NCBI GenBank assembly: GCA_964388235.1
Contig: CAYLXN010000001.1
Coordinates: 29,974-93,973, forward strand
Direction: 5' to 3'
Length of the DNA stretch: 64,000 nucleotides
DNA from: CAYLXN01 sp964388235
Lineage (GTDB): Bacteria > Patescibacteriota > Saccharimonadia > Saccharimonadales > Saccharimonadaceae
Positions 41,910 to 51,713 of this stretch are shown here, piece by piece. Made by a program: the position numbers and the translations under genes. The notes below the pieces were generated by a model. That model was not told the origin of the DNA and did not search any database. It saw only the letters and a program-made list of their open reading frames with translations. The stretch's first letter is position 1. Each line of letters starts with the position of its first letter.

Positions 41910-44045
41910 ATGGATGAAAACGCACAACGCTCAAAATTAATTGAACAAGCCAAGCAAGCTAATAATATTTTAGTGGCGGTTAGTAGCAATCCAAGCGTCG
42001 ATGAATTGTCGGCAGCTTTAGGTTTAACATTGATGTTAAACAAAAATGATCGTCGGGCAGTAGCGGTGTTTAGCGGCGAGATTCCTGATGTATTGTCGTT
42101 TTTGAAGCCAGAAAAAACTTTTGACAAGAACGCTGATGGCTTGCGTGATTTTATCATTTCACTGGATCCGAAAAAGGCTGACTACTTGCGCTACAAAGTA
42201 GTTGATGACATGGTGCGGATTTTTATTACTCCGAATAACACCGTGATTACCTCTAAAGATTTAGAATTTAGTCAGGGTGATTATAATGTCGATATGGTAA
42301 TTGCCGTTGGGGTGAGTAGTCAAGATCAACTAGATCAGGCTTTGCGTTCGCATGGCCGAATTTTGCATGACGCGGCGGTGTTCGCGATTAGTATTGGCAA
42401 CCAAACCAGTAATCTAGGAACTGATAATTGGCACGATGCCAAGGCGGCTTCGTACGCGCAATTGATCGCGACTTTGCCAAGCTTGATTGATGCAGGTGAG
42501 GAAAATAACCAAGATTATGAATCGGCCATGGATAAGCAAGTAGCCAACGCTCTACTCACTGGTTTAGTGGCTACTACCAATCGATTTAGTAACAATAAAA
42601 CCAACGCGGAAATTATGACTTTGGCAGCTGAGCTGATGAAGGCGGGTGCTAATCAACAGTTAATCGCTAATCAATTAGCCAGTGGTGGCCGAAAGAAGAA
42701 AACTGGTTTAAGGACTGATAAACAAGGTCCGCAAAATCAGGTTAGTTTGCGATTAGATAAGAAGCAAGATCAATCATCAGAAGTCGAAGCTGATAATGAC
42801 AATGCTTCGAAAAATAATAACCAAAAATCGCAAGTCGATAAGTCTAATAAGAATTCAGACAACAAATCAGTTGACAAAACGCCAGCTCCCAAAAAAGCCG
42901 AGAAGGGAGTGTTGAATATTAAGCAACAGCAGAAGTCATCGCCGAAGGAAGAAGTTAAGCAGGCTGACGCTAAATCAGAAATTAAACCAGTTGAGGCCAA
43001 AACAACCTCAGAAGAACCCCCAAAAACTAAAGATATTGACCCAGCTAAACTAACCGAGAATGAAAAAGCTTTGGCTCGCATGGCATCAGAAGGCAACAAG
43101 AATTTCACTGATTTGGATGAATATTCGCGAGAGTATATTGAAACGAAGCGCAACCAAACAGCTGACGATTTAGTGGCTAAATTAAAACACCAAGAATTAA
43201 AAGTTGATCAACTTGAACCAGATTTTTCGCCGCAACCAGAAGTAGTTGAGCCAGTTCCAGCAACTCAGCCGCCAGTTCAATCGCTGCAATCAGAGCCTGT
43301 CATGGCTCCGTTAGCACCACCAATGGCGCCTGAAATCAACCCCTTAGGGGAAATGGTGGCTAGCCAACCAGCTCCAATCGAACAAAACATTAGTCCAGTG
43401 CCAATTGTTGCTGCTAGCGATGAAAAGATTGACCCCAATCAAGCTGCTCAAGAGCTGAATGCCCAAGCTGATCAGCTAACCGATCGGTTGCAGAAGCAGC
43501 TCGAAGCTTCAGAACAAAAATATACCACACCGGCGGCTAATCAACCAGTGGTAGAAGTGCCAAATTTTGCGGGACAACAGGCGGCGCTAGCCCCCGAAGC
43601 AATCAACCCACCAATCGACCAATTTACTCAGCCGGTCGCTAATCCACCAGCTGCTGCACCAACTGAAGTACCAATGCCGCCAATGCCACCAACATTTGAT
43701 CCGAATAATCCAGCCATGCCGCCAATGCCGCCAACTTTTGATGGCTTAGAATCAGCAACTTCTCAATCTCAACCCAATCCATTTAACCAACTGGTTGATC
43801 AAATGAATCAGCCTCCAACTGAGCAAGCTAACCAGATTGATCAGCCAGCTCTAGCAGCTCAAGCTGGGCAAACCGTCCAGCCCCAGCCCAAGCCTCAATC
43901 TGTTGACACCAATCCGTTTTTAGCTGATAGTAAGGCAGCTAGCGAAGTCTTAGGCGGTGGTCAAATGTCAAGCGGCTCAATCGCCACACCATCAATTTAT
44001 CCACAGCCTGACCCTGACAGCTCACAATTTGTTATCCCTGAATAA
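41910..44045 (+). CDS. DHH-superfamily-like protein with a long disordered Pro/Gln-rich tail
   Basis: 711 residues. The N-terminal about 255 residues follow a DHH/DHHA1-type phosphoesterase order (ILVAVSSNPSVDELSAALGL; a later LLTGLVATTNRF segment). The metal-binding carboxylates expected in DxD/DHH are not evident, so it may be inactive. Residues about 260-711 are low-complexity: first Lys/Asp/Ser-rich, then Pro/Gln/Ala-rich with repeats such as PPMPPTFD. truB starts one base after the stop. Function is unknown. Confidence 0.7.
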   Translation: MDENAQRSKLIEQAKQANNILVAVSSNPSVDELSAALGLTLMLNKNDRRAVAVFSGEIPDVLSFLKPEKTFDKNADGLRDFIISLDPKKADYLRYKVVDDMVRIFITPNNTVITSKDLEFSQGDYNVDMVIAVGVSSQDQLDQALRSHGRILHDAAVFAISIGNQTSNLGTDNWHDAKAASYAQLIATLPSLIDAGEENNQDYESAMDKQVANALLTGLVATTNRFSNNKTNAEIMTLAAELMKAGANQQLIANQLASGGRKKKTGLRTDKQGPQNQVSLRLDKKQDQSSEVEADNDNASKNNNQKSQVDKSNKNSDNKSVDKTPAPKKAEKGVLNIKQQQKSSPKEEVKQADAKSEIKPVEAKTTSEEPPKTKDIDPAKLTENEKALARMASEGNKNFTDLDEYSREYIETKRNQTADDLVAKLKHQELKVDQLEPDFSPQPEVVEPVPATQPPVQSLQSEPVMAPLAPPMAPEINPLGEMVASQPAPIEQNISPVPIVAASDEKIDPNQAAQELNAQADQLTDRLQKQLEASEQKYTTPAANQPVVEVPNFAGQQAALAPEAINPPIDQFTQPVANPPAAAPTEVPMPPMPPTFDPNNPAMPPMPPTFDGLESATSQSQPNPFNQLVDQMNQPPTEQANQIDQPALAAQAGQTVQPQPKPQSVDTNPFLADSKAASEVLGGGQMSSGSIATPSIYPQPDPDSSQFVIPE

Positions 44046-44046
44046 A

Positions 44047-44703
44047 ATGCAGTTACCTGACAATGGCCTAATTGCTGTCGATAAACCGTCCGGCATCTCG
44101 AGTTTTGGGGTGGTGGCCAAGGTCAGGTTTCTTCTGCGCCAACAATACGATCGTAAGATAAAAGTTGGCCATACGGGTACGCTGGATCCGTTTGCTAGCG
44201 GCTTGATGCTATTGGTAGTTGGAGATTATTGTAAACAGGCTCAGCAGTACTCGAAACTTGATAAAACCTATCTAGCTAATATCGTTTTAGGTAGCCAAAC
44301 GACAACTTATGATCTTGAGGGGCGACAAAAGTTAATTGCTCGCAATCAGCCGTCGATTAAGCAAATTGAGGCGGTGATTGAGAATTTTAAGGGTAAAATT
44401 GAGCAACAACCGCCCAGTTTCAGTGCGATTAAAATTAATGGCCAGCGAGCCTATAAATTGGCTCGGGCAGGGGCGACTGTGGAAATGCCGAAACGGCAGG
44501 TTGAGATTTATCAGTTGGAAATTATTAATTATAATTACCCGAATTTGCAGCTAAAAGTCAAAGTCTCGTCAGGGACTTATATTCGCAGTTTGGCGGTTGA
44601 TTTGGGTCGTAATTTGGCTTCAGGTGGTTATCTGAGCGAATTGAGGCGGCTAGAAGTTGGCGATTTTAGGGTTGATGATATCCAGTTATTAGTTGATTTT
44701 TAG
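44047..44703 (+). CDS. truB: tRNA pseudouridine-55 synthase TruB (short form)
   Basis: 218 residues from the ATG at 44047, one base after the previous stop. The longer upstream frame is not supported by homology. It starts GLIAVDKPSGISSF and has the catalytic GHTGTLDPFASGLM (near 42) and the SSGTYIRSLAVDLG motif (near 178). It lacks a C-terminal PUA domain, which is common in small genomes. It makes pseudouridine 55 in the T-loop of tRNAs. Confidence 0.95.
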   Translation: MQLPDNGLIAVDKPSGISSFGVVAKVRFLLRQQYDRKIKVGHTGTLDPFASGLMLLVVGDYCKQAQQYSKLDKTYLANIVLGSQTTTYDLEGRQKLIARNQPSIKQIEAVIENFKGKIEQQPPSFSAIKINGQRAYKLARAGATVEMPKRQVEIYQLEIINYNYPNLQLKVKVSSGTYIRSLAVDLGRNLASGGYLSELRRLEVGDFRVDDIQLLVDF

Positions 44704-44714
44704 TTTCAGCTTGC

Positions 44715-44720
44715 TATAAT
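44715..44720 (+). promoter_or_regulatory. -10 box of the 1186-residue membrane protein gene
   Basis: TTGCTATAAT, ending 13 bases before the ATG at 44734. Confidence 0.6.
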
Positions 44721-44733
44721 AAGCGTAACTATT

Positions 44734-47700
44734 ATGGCATTACCACAAGAAGATTGGTCAGATGATAATTTTAGGCAACGGCCTAAATTACGGGTGGTGT
44801 CGGGGGATAATAATCCTAAGGAAGAGGTGGGAAAAAACCAGCCGCAGACTCCTAATAATGTAGTTAATCTTGATGATTATCGAGCCCGGCAAGCAGCGGC
44901 CTTGAGGCAAAAAGAAAGCCAAGCCGCCAATGATGCTCACAATCCAGGTTCGAGGCGCTACGAGAAAGATTTTGCTTTTGACTCGAAGACGGGTAATTTT
45001 GATATTGAGGGGCGGGATTCTGAAGATGAAGCTGAGGCTGGTAACTTAGACGAGCAGGGTGATTCAACTGAAACAGCTCGCCAATTAGAAAATTCACCTC
45101 AGAAGCCTGATTCAACAGCAGTTAATTATTCTGATAAATCTCAGTCAGGCGGTGGCGGGGTGAAGGCTGCTGCTGCCAAGGGGGCGATTGATTATGCACG
45201 AGGTGGGGCAAAAAACTTTGGCCCAACTGGCATTTTGATTGCGATTCTGTTTTCGGCTTTGGGTATTGCCACGCCGGCCACCATTACTTCAAGTGCGATT
45301 ATGCAGGTAGCGGAGATCTTTGAAGAGCGGTTTAATACCCAAGCTAGTGGGATTGATAATCGTACTGGAGCCTTGAAGAGAAATAAATTTGCTTCAAAGA
45401 TAAAGGAAAAAATTGAAAATTCCAAGCGTAAAAAAGAGCGTTTTGATACGATGTCGAAGGAAGATGTTGATCGCCATGGCAAGCAGTCGATTGAAGTTCA
45501 GACTACTGATGCTGGGACTGAGCTTGATCGAGCTGGCACTATTACCGATATGGAATTTACAGATCGTAACAAACAAGTAACTAAAATTACTAATGATGTT
45601 GATTTTGACTCGAAGGTGATTAATGGTACCAATTATTCGATTAAAAATTCCAATCACAAAGCTCAAAAAGGCTGGGTCGGAGGAATGTACGACCGAATTT
45701 CGAGCAAGTTATCAACTAAGTTTAAATTAAGTCGATTAGGAATAACTCTGAATAAAAAGGCTGATCCCAATGCTAATAACACTTCCGGCACAGGCACCAA
45801 TAATCAAGGTGGACAGAACAACCAAGGTGGACAGAGTCAATCACCTGTGGATGAAGCTGTAAGTATAAGAGAGGGGATCGACCAACAGATTGACAGTCAG
45901 GTTAATCCTGACAAATCAGGTGGTGGCTTGAAAGCTGGAAAAATTGATGGTGATACATCTCAATTAGACCCCAATCTTAAAGATGGCATTGATGCTGGGG
46001 TGAAAGATGCATCAGCTCTAGAGACTGAAATTACCGATATGGTGAAACAGGGTGATAAAACTATTGGGCCAAACCAAGGTGCTGATTTTACTGGCAAATG
46101 GGGGAAAACGCTGGATGGTCTTATGGGTGTTGGAGATAAAGTCGTGGCTCTGTGTTCAATCTATAGTACGTTCAGTACAATAATGACCGATGCTCGTCTA
46201 GCGGTAGCGATTAAGTACGCTCGCTATGCGGCGACTTTCCTTGCTTTTACTGACACAATTAGATTAGGTACAGCCTCGGAGGAGGTGATTAGTGTTATTG
46301 GTAATAACTTAACTTTTAGTGAAGGTAAGGTTGATGCAAATGGCAGTTTAAGCTTGACTAAGAACGGTCTTGATTCTTATGGTTTTAATTATGCTCAAAA
46401 AGGCGAGGCTTCAAATATCCAAAATGATGCCTCAGCACTAAATCATGTTAATGCTCCAACGGGGGCTCCGGCTGCTTTCTTTGCTGAAGCCAAGGCTTTA
46501 CTGGGGGCTAGTATGATAAACAAGCTAAACGATGCCTGTGGTTTTGTCGTTGATGTAGGCTCTAATCCTGTCATGAATTTGGTTGGTATGGGCGTTTCTG
46601 TTTTGTCTGCTGCTTCGCCTATTGCAGGGTTTGTAGCCGTTTTGGTAGATGTTGCAGTGGATAGTCTTGTTGGTCAAGCCGCTTCCGCGTTGGGTAAAAG
46701 TATGTTTGCAAAAGCAACTGGCTTGCCAGTAGGTAGCTTTACTAAGGGTGAGGACATGGGCAATGCCTTAGCCTCTGGTGCAGGCAAAGCGTTCAGTGGA
46801 ATGGCACAGGCTGGCGGTAATGGTTTGATGACCAAGAAAGCCGCCGTAGCCTTTTTGATCAAGCAAGAAGAATACATTGCTGAACGAGGTAAGATGATTC
46901 GATCAGAGAAAAGTCCATTTGACCTCTCGACTCGGCACACTTTTCTTGGTAGTATTTTTAGCCAGTCGATGCCTTATTTAGGTAAGACCGCTTCATTGAC
47001 GACAGCTGTTTCAGCTATTATGAATATGGGTTTTGCATCGATTGGTTCAGTTACGCCAGCTATTAAAGCTCAAGAAGCGGTGGCTTTACGAAAAAATGTC
47101 ATGAATGCTTTGGAGCAGTGTCCTGACCCAGAAATGAAAGACGCGAGCGGTGAGTACCGGTTTGCGCTTGATCCGTTTTGTAATCCTGTTCAGGGCGTGC
47201 CAAATGAAGCTCTAAGCGGAGCTGCTAATTTTGATCCAAATGCAGTAGCCAACTTTATCTATACCAAAAATGGACATTATCAAGCAACTTATGATGCTGC
47301 CTCAGATCAATACAAAATTTCTAATGGTGGCAAAAAGCTCAATGGTAAGGTGGTAGATGAAACCAATATTATTAGTTCTTCGAATAGACCTTTGAAGCAA
47401 GACGGGGTTATTTATCAAGTAGCTTTGAAGGGTAGCGGCGAGCCAGCGCCTCGGTACAAGTATGTCATGCCAGTTGATTATACTTCGGCTGAATTTGATC
47501 CGACTTGCGATACTGCTAACGACATTCAGTGCGATCTATTGACTCGGCCTGAAGAAGTGAAAAGTGATGGTAAATCGGACAACCCACTTTACGATTATTT
47601 GCGCAACTGTGTTGATCGGGGAGTTTACCCCTATGTTAATGGTATGAAATCAGATGATGGTGAATGGTTGGATGATGGTAGTAGTTGCCTTTTGGACACC

Positions 47701-48294
47701 GAAGAGAAGCAGAAATTTGCTTTGTATTTTGTTGATGAACGAACACAATGTCTGCTAGATGATGACAAGGAGTGCCAGCTAGAAGGTGAGGCAAGGAAAT
47801 TTACTAGTGGGGCGGCTGGTGCTACTGCTGCCGCTGCCGGCTCGTCAGGCCCTGCCACTCTTGACCAAGCTCAAAATTCAGGTTGGGGTGGTTTTAGTAA
47901 TGGTCAAATCCCGCCTGACAAGCTAGCACCTATACCATTTAAGACTAATCACAAGTTACATCCTGATGCCGCGGCTTCTTTAGGTTCTCTTAACGAAGCT
48001 TATAAAGCTAAGTTCGGTAAAGATATGTCCTTAACTGATAGTTATCGCAGTTACGATGCGCAAGTAGCTTGCCGCAGCGCTAAGGGCAGTATTTGTGCTG
48101 TACCAGGTACTTCAAATCATGGTTGGGGACTAGCAGTCGACTTTTCAGGTGGCATAAATAACTTTGGTACAGAACAGTATAAATGGATGAAAGACAATGC
48201 TCCGCAATACGGCTGGGTCCATCCACCGTGGGCAGAACCAGGTGGCCGTAATCCTGAAGCTTGGCACTGGGAATACGCTCGGCCAGTTCAATAG
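44734..48294 (+). CDS. Giant multi-membrane protein with C-terminal M15/VanY D,D-carboxypeptidase domain
   Basis: 1186 residues. An acidic cytoplasmic N-terminus (about 1-155), a first hydrophobic helix (about 163-188), a long charged segment with Gly/Gln/Asn-rich repeats (NNQGGQ near 360), further hydrophobic stretches (about 470-510, 600-650, 745-775), and a Cys-containing exported region. The C-terminal about 115 residues are an M15/VanY fold: YRSYDAQ, then SNHGWGLAVD (near 1127) and WHWEY (near 1179), the zinc and catalytic residues of D-Ala-D-Ala peptidases. It may open peptidoglycan for the T4SS-like machine. Confidence 0.8.
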   Translation: MALPQEDWSDDNFRQRPKLRVVSGDNNPKEEVGKNQPQTPNNVVNLDDYRARQAAALRQKESQAANDAHNPGSRRYEKDFAFDSKTGNFDIEGRDSEDEAEAGNLDEQGDSTETARQLENSPQKPDSTAVNYSDKSQSGGGGVKAAAAKGAIDYARGGAKNFGPTGILIAILFSALGIATPATITSSAIMQVAEIFEERFNTQASGIDNRTGALKRNKFASKIKEKIENSKRKKERFDTMSKEDVDRHGKQSIEVQTTDAGTELDRAGTITDMEFTDRNKQVTKITNDVDFDSKVINGTNYSIKNSNHKAQKGWVGGMYDRISSKLSTKFKLSRLGITLNKKADPNANNTSGTGTNNQGGQNNQGGQSQSPVDEAVSIREGIDQQIDSQVNPDKSGGGLKAGKIDGDTSQLDPNLKDGIDAGVKDASALETEITDMVKQGDKTIGPNQGADFTGKWGKTLDGLMGVGDKVVALCSIYSTFSTIMTDARLAVAIKYARYAATFLAFTDTIRLGTASEEVISVIGNNLTFSEGKVDANGSLSLTKNGLDSYGFNYAQKGEASNIQNDASALNHVNAPTGAPAAFFAEAKALLGASMINKLNDACGFVVDVGSNPVMNLVGMGVSVLSAASPIAGFVAVLVDVAVDSLVGQAASALGKSMFAKATGLPVGSFTKGEDMGNALASGAGKAFSGMAQAGGNGLMTKKAAVAFLIKQEEYIAERGKMIRSEKSPFDLSTRHTFLGSIFSQSMPYLGKTASLTTAVSAIMNMGFASIGSVTPAIKAQEAVALRKNVMNALEQCPDPEMKDASGEYRFALDPFCNPVQGVPNEALSGAANFDPNAVANFIYTKNGHYQATYDAASDQYKISNGGKKLNGKVVDETNIISSSNRPLKQDGVIYQVALKGSGEPAPRYKYVMPVDYTSAEFDPTCDTANDIQCDLLTRPEEVKSDGKSDNPLYDYLRNCVDRGVYPYVNGMKSDDGEWLDDGSSCLLDTEEKQKFALYFVDERTQCLLDDDKECQLEGEARKFTSGAAGATAAAAGSSGPATLDQAQNSGWGGFSNGQIPPDKLAPIPFKTNHKLHPDAAASLGSLNEAYKAKFGKDMSLTDSYRSYDAQVACRSAKGSICAVPGTSNHGWGLAVDFSGGINNFGTEQYKWMKDNAPQYGWVHPPWAEPGGRNPEAWHWEYARPVQ

Positions 48295-48330
48295 CTTGAT
48301 TTTTCGGACTTGATATTGTAAGATAGACCA

Positions 48331-48597
48331 ATGATAAAGAAACAAACCAAACAACAGGTGATGGAGCAAACTCAACGTCACAAAGACGACGTCGGCTCGC
48401 CAGAAGCTCAAGTGGCAGTTTTGACTGATCAGATCAAGACTTTGATCGATCATATCGATCAGAACCACCAAGACCAAAAAGCCCGCCGTGGGTTGATCCA
48501 AGCTGTTGGTAAGCGCAAAAAACTACTCAAATATCTTGAAAAAGTTGACTACGACGCTTACAAGCAGACGATCACCAAATTAGGTCTACGTAAATAA
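48331..48597 (+). CDS. rpsO: Ribosomal protein S15
   Basis: 88 residues, the usual length. HKDDVGSPEAQVAVLTDQI and the GLIQAVGKRKKLLKYL helix are diagnostic. It binds 16S rRNA helix 22. A TAAGAT box six bases before the ATG suggests a leaderless start. A strong terminator follows. Confidence 0.97.
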   Translation: MIKKQTKQQVMEQTQRHKDDVGSPEAQVAVLTDQIKTLIDHIDQNHQDQKARRGLIQAVGKRKKLLKYLEKVDYDAYKQTITKLGLRK

Positions 48598-48633
48598 GTA
48601 GCCTTATTTTCATCTCCTAATTGAGATAAAAAT

Positions 48634-48658
48634 AACACCCCTGATGGGGTGTTTTAGT
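48634..48658 (+). terminator. Terminator of rpsO
   Basis: A perfect 8-bp stem AACACCCC/GGGGTGTT with a TGAT loop and T-rich tail. Confidence 0.85.
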
Positions 48659-48917
48659 TTATGGTTAACACGAAAAAATGAATAATTTCATTTTTTGGTG
48701 TTTTTAAGCAGGCGTTGTACTTGCCTGCTTTGATCGACAAGGGGAGGACAAAAGTGCCATCAGCATCACTGCTGATAAAAGTGGCTACTTCTAACTTCCC
48801 TCCCTTTAAGATTCTTTCTAATTTCAACAGGAGTCTTTTAGACGACCCCAGCTCCTCGAAAGAGATGCTTCTTTCTTTGGAGGAGATGTTGACTTTAGGG
48901 TAAGCTAAGAGATTCAT
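48654..48917 (-). CDS. Small protein of unknown function
   Basis: 87 residues, with no signal or membrane helix, mixed alpha/beta composition (LLLKLERILKGGKLEVATF). The ATG overlaps the stop of the upstream 125-residue gene by one base (TAATG), so the two form a small operon. An AAGAGGTG ribosome site also lies upstream. Not recognised. Confidence 0.6.
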   Translation of the reverse strand: MNLLAYPKVNISSKERSISFEELGSSKRLLLKLERILKGGKLEVATFISSDADGTFVLPLSIKAGKYNACLKTPKNEIIHFFVLTIN

Positions 48918-49294
48918 TAGATCACCTCTTTATCTTCCGTAGGTTTGATCAGTCTTATCCTAATCTTAGCTACGGGGATGGTTGGCGGGAAGTATTCACT
49001 TCCTCTCTTTTTGGCTACAGTATAGAGGCAAACTTCATCTCCCACCTTGTAGCCATCTTCCTCAGGGAAAGAGAGGATAAATTGATTATCTTTGTTAATC
49101 CAATAAACCCCCTTTTCTTGAGAAATACGACCATTTATTTCCCAAATGGACAAGCCTATTTTGCCAAGTGGCCCAGAAAAAGTAGAGTCACTTTTGGATA
49201 ATTCGATCACCACTTTTTCATTTATTCCTGCCTTGATTTCTTTTATTTCTTTTTTTTCTCCTTCTTCTGATAGTCTGACTATGAATTCTTTCAT
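48917..49294 (-). CDS. Small protein of unknown function, first of a two-gene unit
   Basis: 125 residues. Acidic/basic alternating N-terminus (EEGEKKEIKEIKAG) and a beta-rich rest (LSIWEINGRISQEKGVYW). A very strong AGGAGGGG site precedes the ATG. Coupled to the 87-residue gene. I do not recognise a family. It is another member of the strong-ribosome-site small gene set. Confidence 0.6.
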   Translation of the reverse strand: MKEFIVRLSEEGEKKEIKEIKAGINEKVVIELSKSDSTFSGPLGKIGLSIWEINGRISQEKGVYWINKDNQFILSFPEEDGYKVGDEVCLYTVAKKRGSEYFPPTIPVAKIRIRLIKPTEDKEVI

Positions 49295-49407
49295 ATCAAC
49301 CCCTCCTTATTTTTAAAGTACTATTTCCATACGATATCATGAAAATGAAATAAAATCAAGATAGTGCCACTGAGGCGGCTATAATTAAAATTATTACTAA
49401 AATATGC

Positions 49408-49413
49408 TATAAT
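49408..49413 (+). promoter_or_regulatory. -10 box of pnp
   Basis: ATGCTATAAT about 90 bases before the pnp ATG, giving a real leader, unlike many neighbours. Confidence 0.55.
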
Positions 49414-49504
49414 AAAAATATTAATAATTTAAGCTAACTTAAGTGGTGGTTGAGTGATTTTAGGGGAAATTAATCATCCGTTACTTAAGTTGAAAAGGAG
49501 ATGT

Positions 49505-51628
49505 ATGATTATCAACCCTCTGGGAAAAGATATTGTCGCGGTCACAACTGATTGGCTGGGGCGAGAATTAAAATTGGAAGTCAACCGAGTCGGCTTCCGA
49601 ACCACTGGCAGCGTGCTAGTGACTTATGGCGACACCGTCGTTTTAGGTTCGGTGATGGTTGGCGCGGCCAATCCAAATATGGATTATTTCCCGCTGTCGA
49701 TCGACTATGAAGAGCGATTTTACGCTGCTGGTAAAATCAGCGGCTCGCGGTTTATTAAGCGTGAAGGCCGACCAAGCGACCAGGCGATTTTGTCGGGACG
49801 AATTATCGACCGGCCAATTCGACCGCTATTTCCAAAAGGCTACCGCCAAGAAGTGCAGGTGGTGACGACAGTTTTGTCGATGGACCCAAATTTCCGCCCA
49901 GATATGGTGGCAATGGTAGCCGCTTCAAGTGCTTTGATGCTAACTGGCGTGCCGTTTGACGGTCCAGTGGCTGGTTTGCGAGTAGCGCACAAAGATGGTA
50001 AATTCAAGGCTTTTGTGACTGACGAAGAGCAGGCGCAAGCCGACCTCGATCTGACAGCGGCTGGAATTAAGACCGGCATTACTATGGTTGAGGCTGAAGC
50101 CGGTGAAGTTCCTGAGTCAATGATCGCTGACGCGATGGCTTGGGCGCTGGAGAATATTCAGCCAGCAATTGAACTGCAGCAGCAGTTGGTAGAGAAAGTT
50201 GGCGTCAAGCCGCTTGAGTACGAGCTAGTTTTGCCTGACGAATCGATTAGTCAGCAAGTAGGTGAGTGGGCAGCCGACAAATTGACGGCTGACGTGCACA
50301 AGCCTTATCCATATTATAATCAAGAAATTGAGCGAATTGGTGCTGAAATGAATCAACATTTCGAGCAGGAATTGGGCGAAGAAGCTTACGCTGAAGTTAA
50401 AAATGAATACAATGAAGCTTTTACTCTGACGGTCCATAAATTTGCTCGTCAACAGATTATTGACGAAGGCGTTCGGCCTGATGGTCGGGCAGTCGACGAA
50501 GTTCGACCGCTGTCAAGTGAAGTTGGTTTCTTGCCACGAGCTCACGGTTCAAGTTTGTTTACGCGAGGCGTAACGCAAGCTATGAACGTTGTCACTCTAG
50601 CACCGCTGAGTTATTCTCAAATGGTTGACACGATGGAAGAAAACGATACCAAGCGTCGCTACATGCACCATTACAATGCGCCTGGTTATACGGTGGGTGA
50701 AGTCCGCCGACTTGGTTCAGCTGGACGACGTGAAATTGGCCATGGCTATCTAGCGGAGCGAGCTTTGGCGCCAGTTTTACCAAGCGAAGAGGACTTTCCT
50801 TATGCGATTCGCAGCGTGACTGAAATTATGAGTCAAAACGGCTCAACCTCGATGGCGGCGACTTGCTCGAGTTGTTTGGCGTTGATGGACGCTGGTGTGC
50901 CAATCAAGCGACCAGTGGCTGGGATCGCTATGGGTCTGATGCTTGATGAATCGGGCGAACCATATATTTTGACCGATATTGCCGACGCTGAAGACTTTGC
51001 TGGTGATATGGATTTCAAGGTGACTGGTACTGAGCGCGGTGTGACCGCAGTGCAGATGGATATGAAAGTTCATGGTTTGCCAATTGACATCTTGAGGACA
51101 GCGCTGTTGCGTTCAAAGCAAGGTCGTGACAAGATTATGGAGCATATGGTCAGCATCTTGGCTGCGCCAAAGAAAAATCTCAGCCCGTATGCACCTCGAA
51201 TTGAGAAAATTAAGATTAATCCAGATAAAATTGGCACCTTAATCGGTAAAGGTGGCGAGACGATTCAGCAAATTACCGCTGAAACTGGTACTGAAATTGA
51301 TATCGCTGAAGACGGTTTGGTAACTATTGCTTCCTCGGATGAGCCGTCAATCGCCAAGGCGCTGGATTGGATCCGCAAGCTGACAGTTGAGCCAGAAGTT
51401 GGCGAAATTTACGAAGGTAAAGTAGTGACGATTAAAGATTTTGGCGCTTTTGTCGAGATCTTGCCGCATGTTGATGGCATGGTTCACATTTCACAGATCG
51501 CTGATCAGCGGATCGACAAGGTGACTGACGTCTTGAGCGAAGGTCAACTGGTTCGGGTCAAACTAGTCGAAATCGACGATAAAGGCCGACTCAAATTGAC
51601 CATGAAAGGTGTTGAACAACCTAAATAA
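49505..51628 (+). CDS. pnp: Polynucleotide phosphorylase
   Basis: 707 residues from the ATG at 49505, chosen because AAAAGGAG lies just upstream and the alignment starts there. Two RNase PH domains (about 8-225 and 310-540), a KH domain (about 553-612, KIGTLIGKGGETIQQI) and an S1 domain (about 618-690, GKVVTIKDFGAFVEILP). It degrades RNA 3'-5' using phosphate. Complete and ordinary. Confidence 0.97.
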   Translation: MIINPLGKDIVAVTTDWLGRELKLEVNRVGFRTTGSVLVTYGDTVVLGSVMVGAANPNMDYFPLSIDYEERFYAAGKISGSRFIKREGRPSDQAILSGRIIDRPIRPLFPKGYRQEVQVVTTVLSMDPNFRPDMVAMVAASSALMLTGVPFDGPVAGLRVAHKDGKFKAFVTDEEQAQADLDLTAAGIKTGITMVEAEAGEVPESMIADAMAWALENIQPAIELQQQLVEKVGVKPLEYELVLPDESISQQVGEWAADKLTADVHKPYPYYNQEIERIGAEMNQHFEQELGEEAYAEVKNEYNEAFTLTVHKFARQQIIDEGVRPDGRAVDEVRPLSSEVGFLPRAHGSSLFTRGVTQAMNVVTLAPLSYSQMVDTMEENDTKRRYMHHYNAPGYTVGEVRRLGSAGRREIGHGYLAERALAPVLPSEEDFPYAIRSVTEIMSQNGSTSMAATCSSCLALMDAGVPIKRPVAGIAMGLMLDESGEPYILTDIADAEDFAGDMDFKVTGTERGVTAVQMDMKVHGLPIDILRTALLRSKQGRDKIMEHMVSILAAPKKNLSPYAPRIEKIKINPDKIGTLIGKGGETIQQITAETGTEIDIAEDGLVTIASSDEPSIAKALDWIRKLTVEPEVGEIYEGKVVTIKDFGAFVEILPHVDGMVHISQIADQRIDKVTDVLSEGQLVRVKLVEIDDKGRLKLTMKGVEQPK

Positions 51629-51650
51629 TAATTGTTGTAAGCCAAAATTA

Positions 51651-51682
51651 AGCCCCGAGCCATTCAGTTCGGGGCTTTTTTT
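51651..51682 (+). terminator. Terminator of pnp
   Basis: AGCCCCGA/TCGGGGCT stem followed by a run of T. Confidence 0.85.
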
Positions 51683-51713
51683 GATAAACCAATCGTGTAC
51701 GATTTTAGTGCTT

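Noticed and set aside
36421..44010. TTATCCACA-like sites as DnaA boxes or an origin
   Set aside because: Three scattered matches lie inside coding sequence with no cluster, AT-rich unwinding element or dnaA/dnaN nearby.
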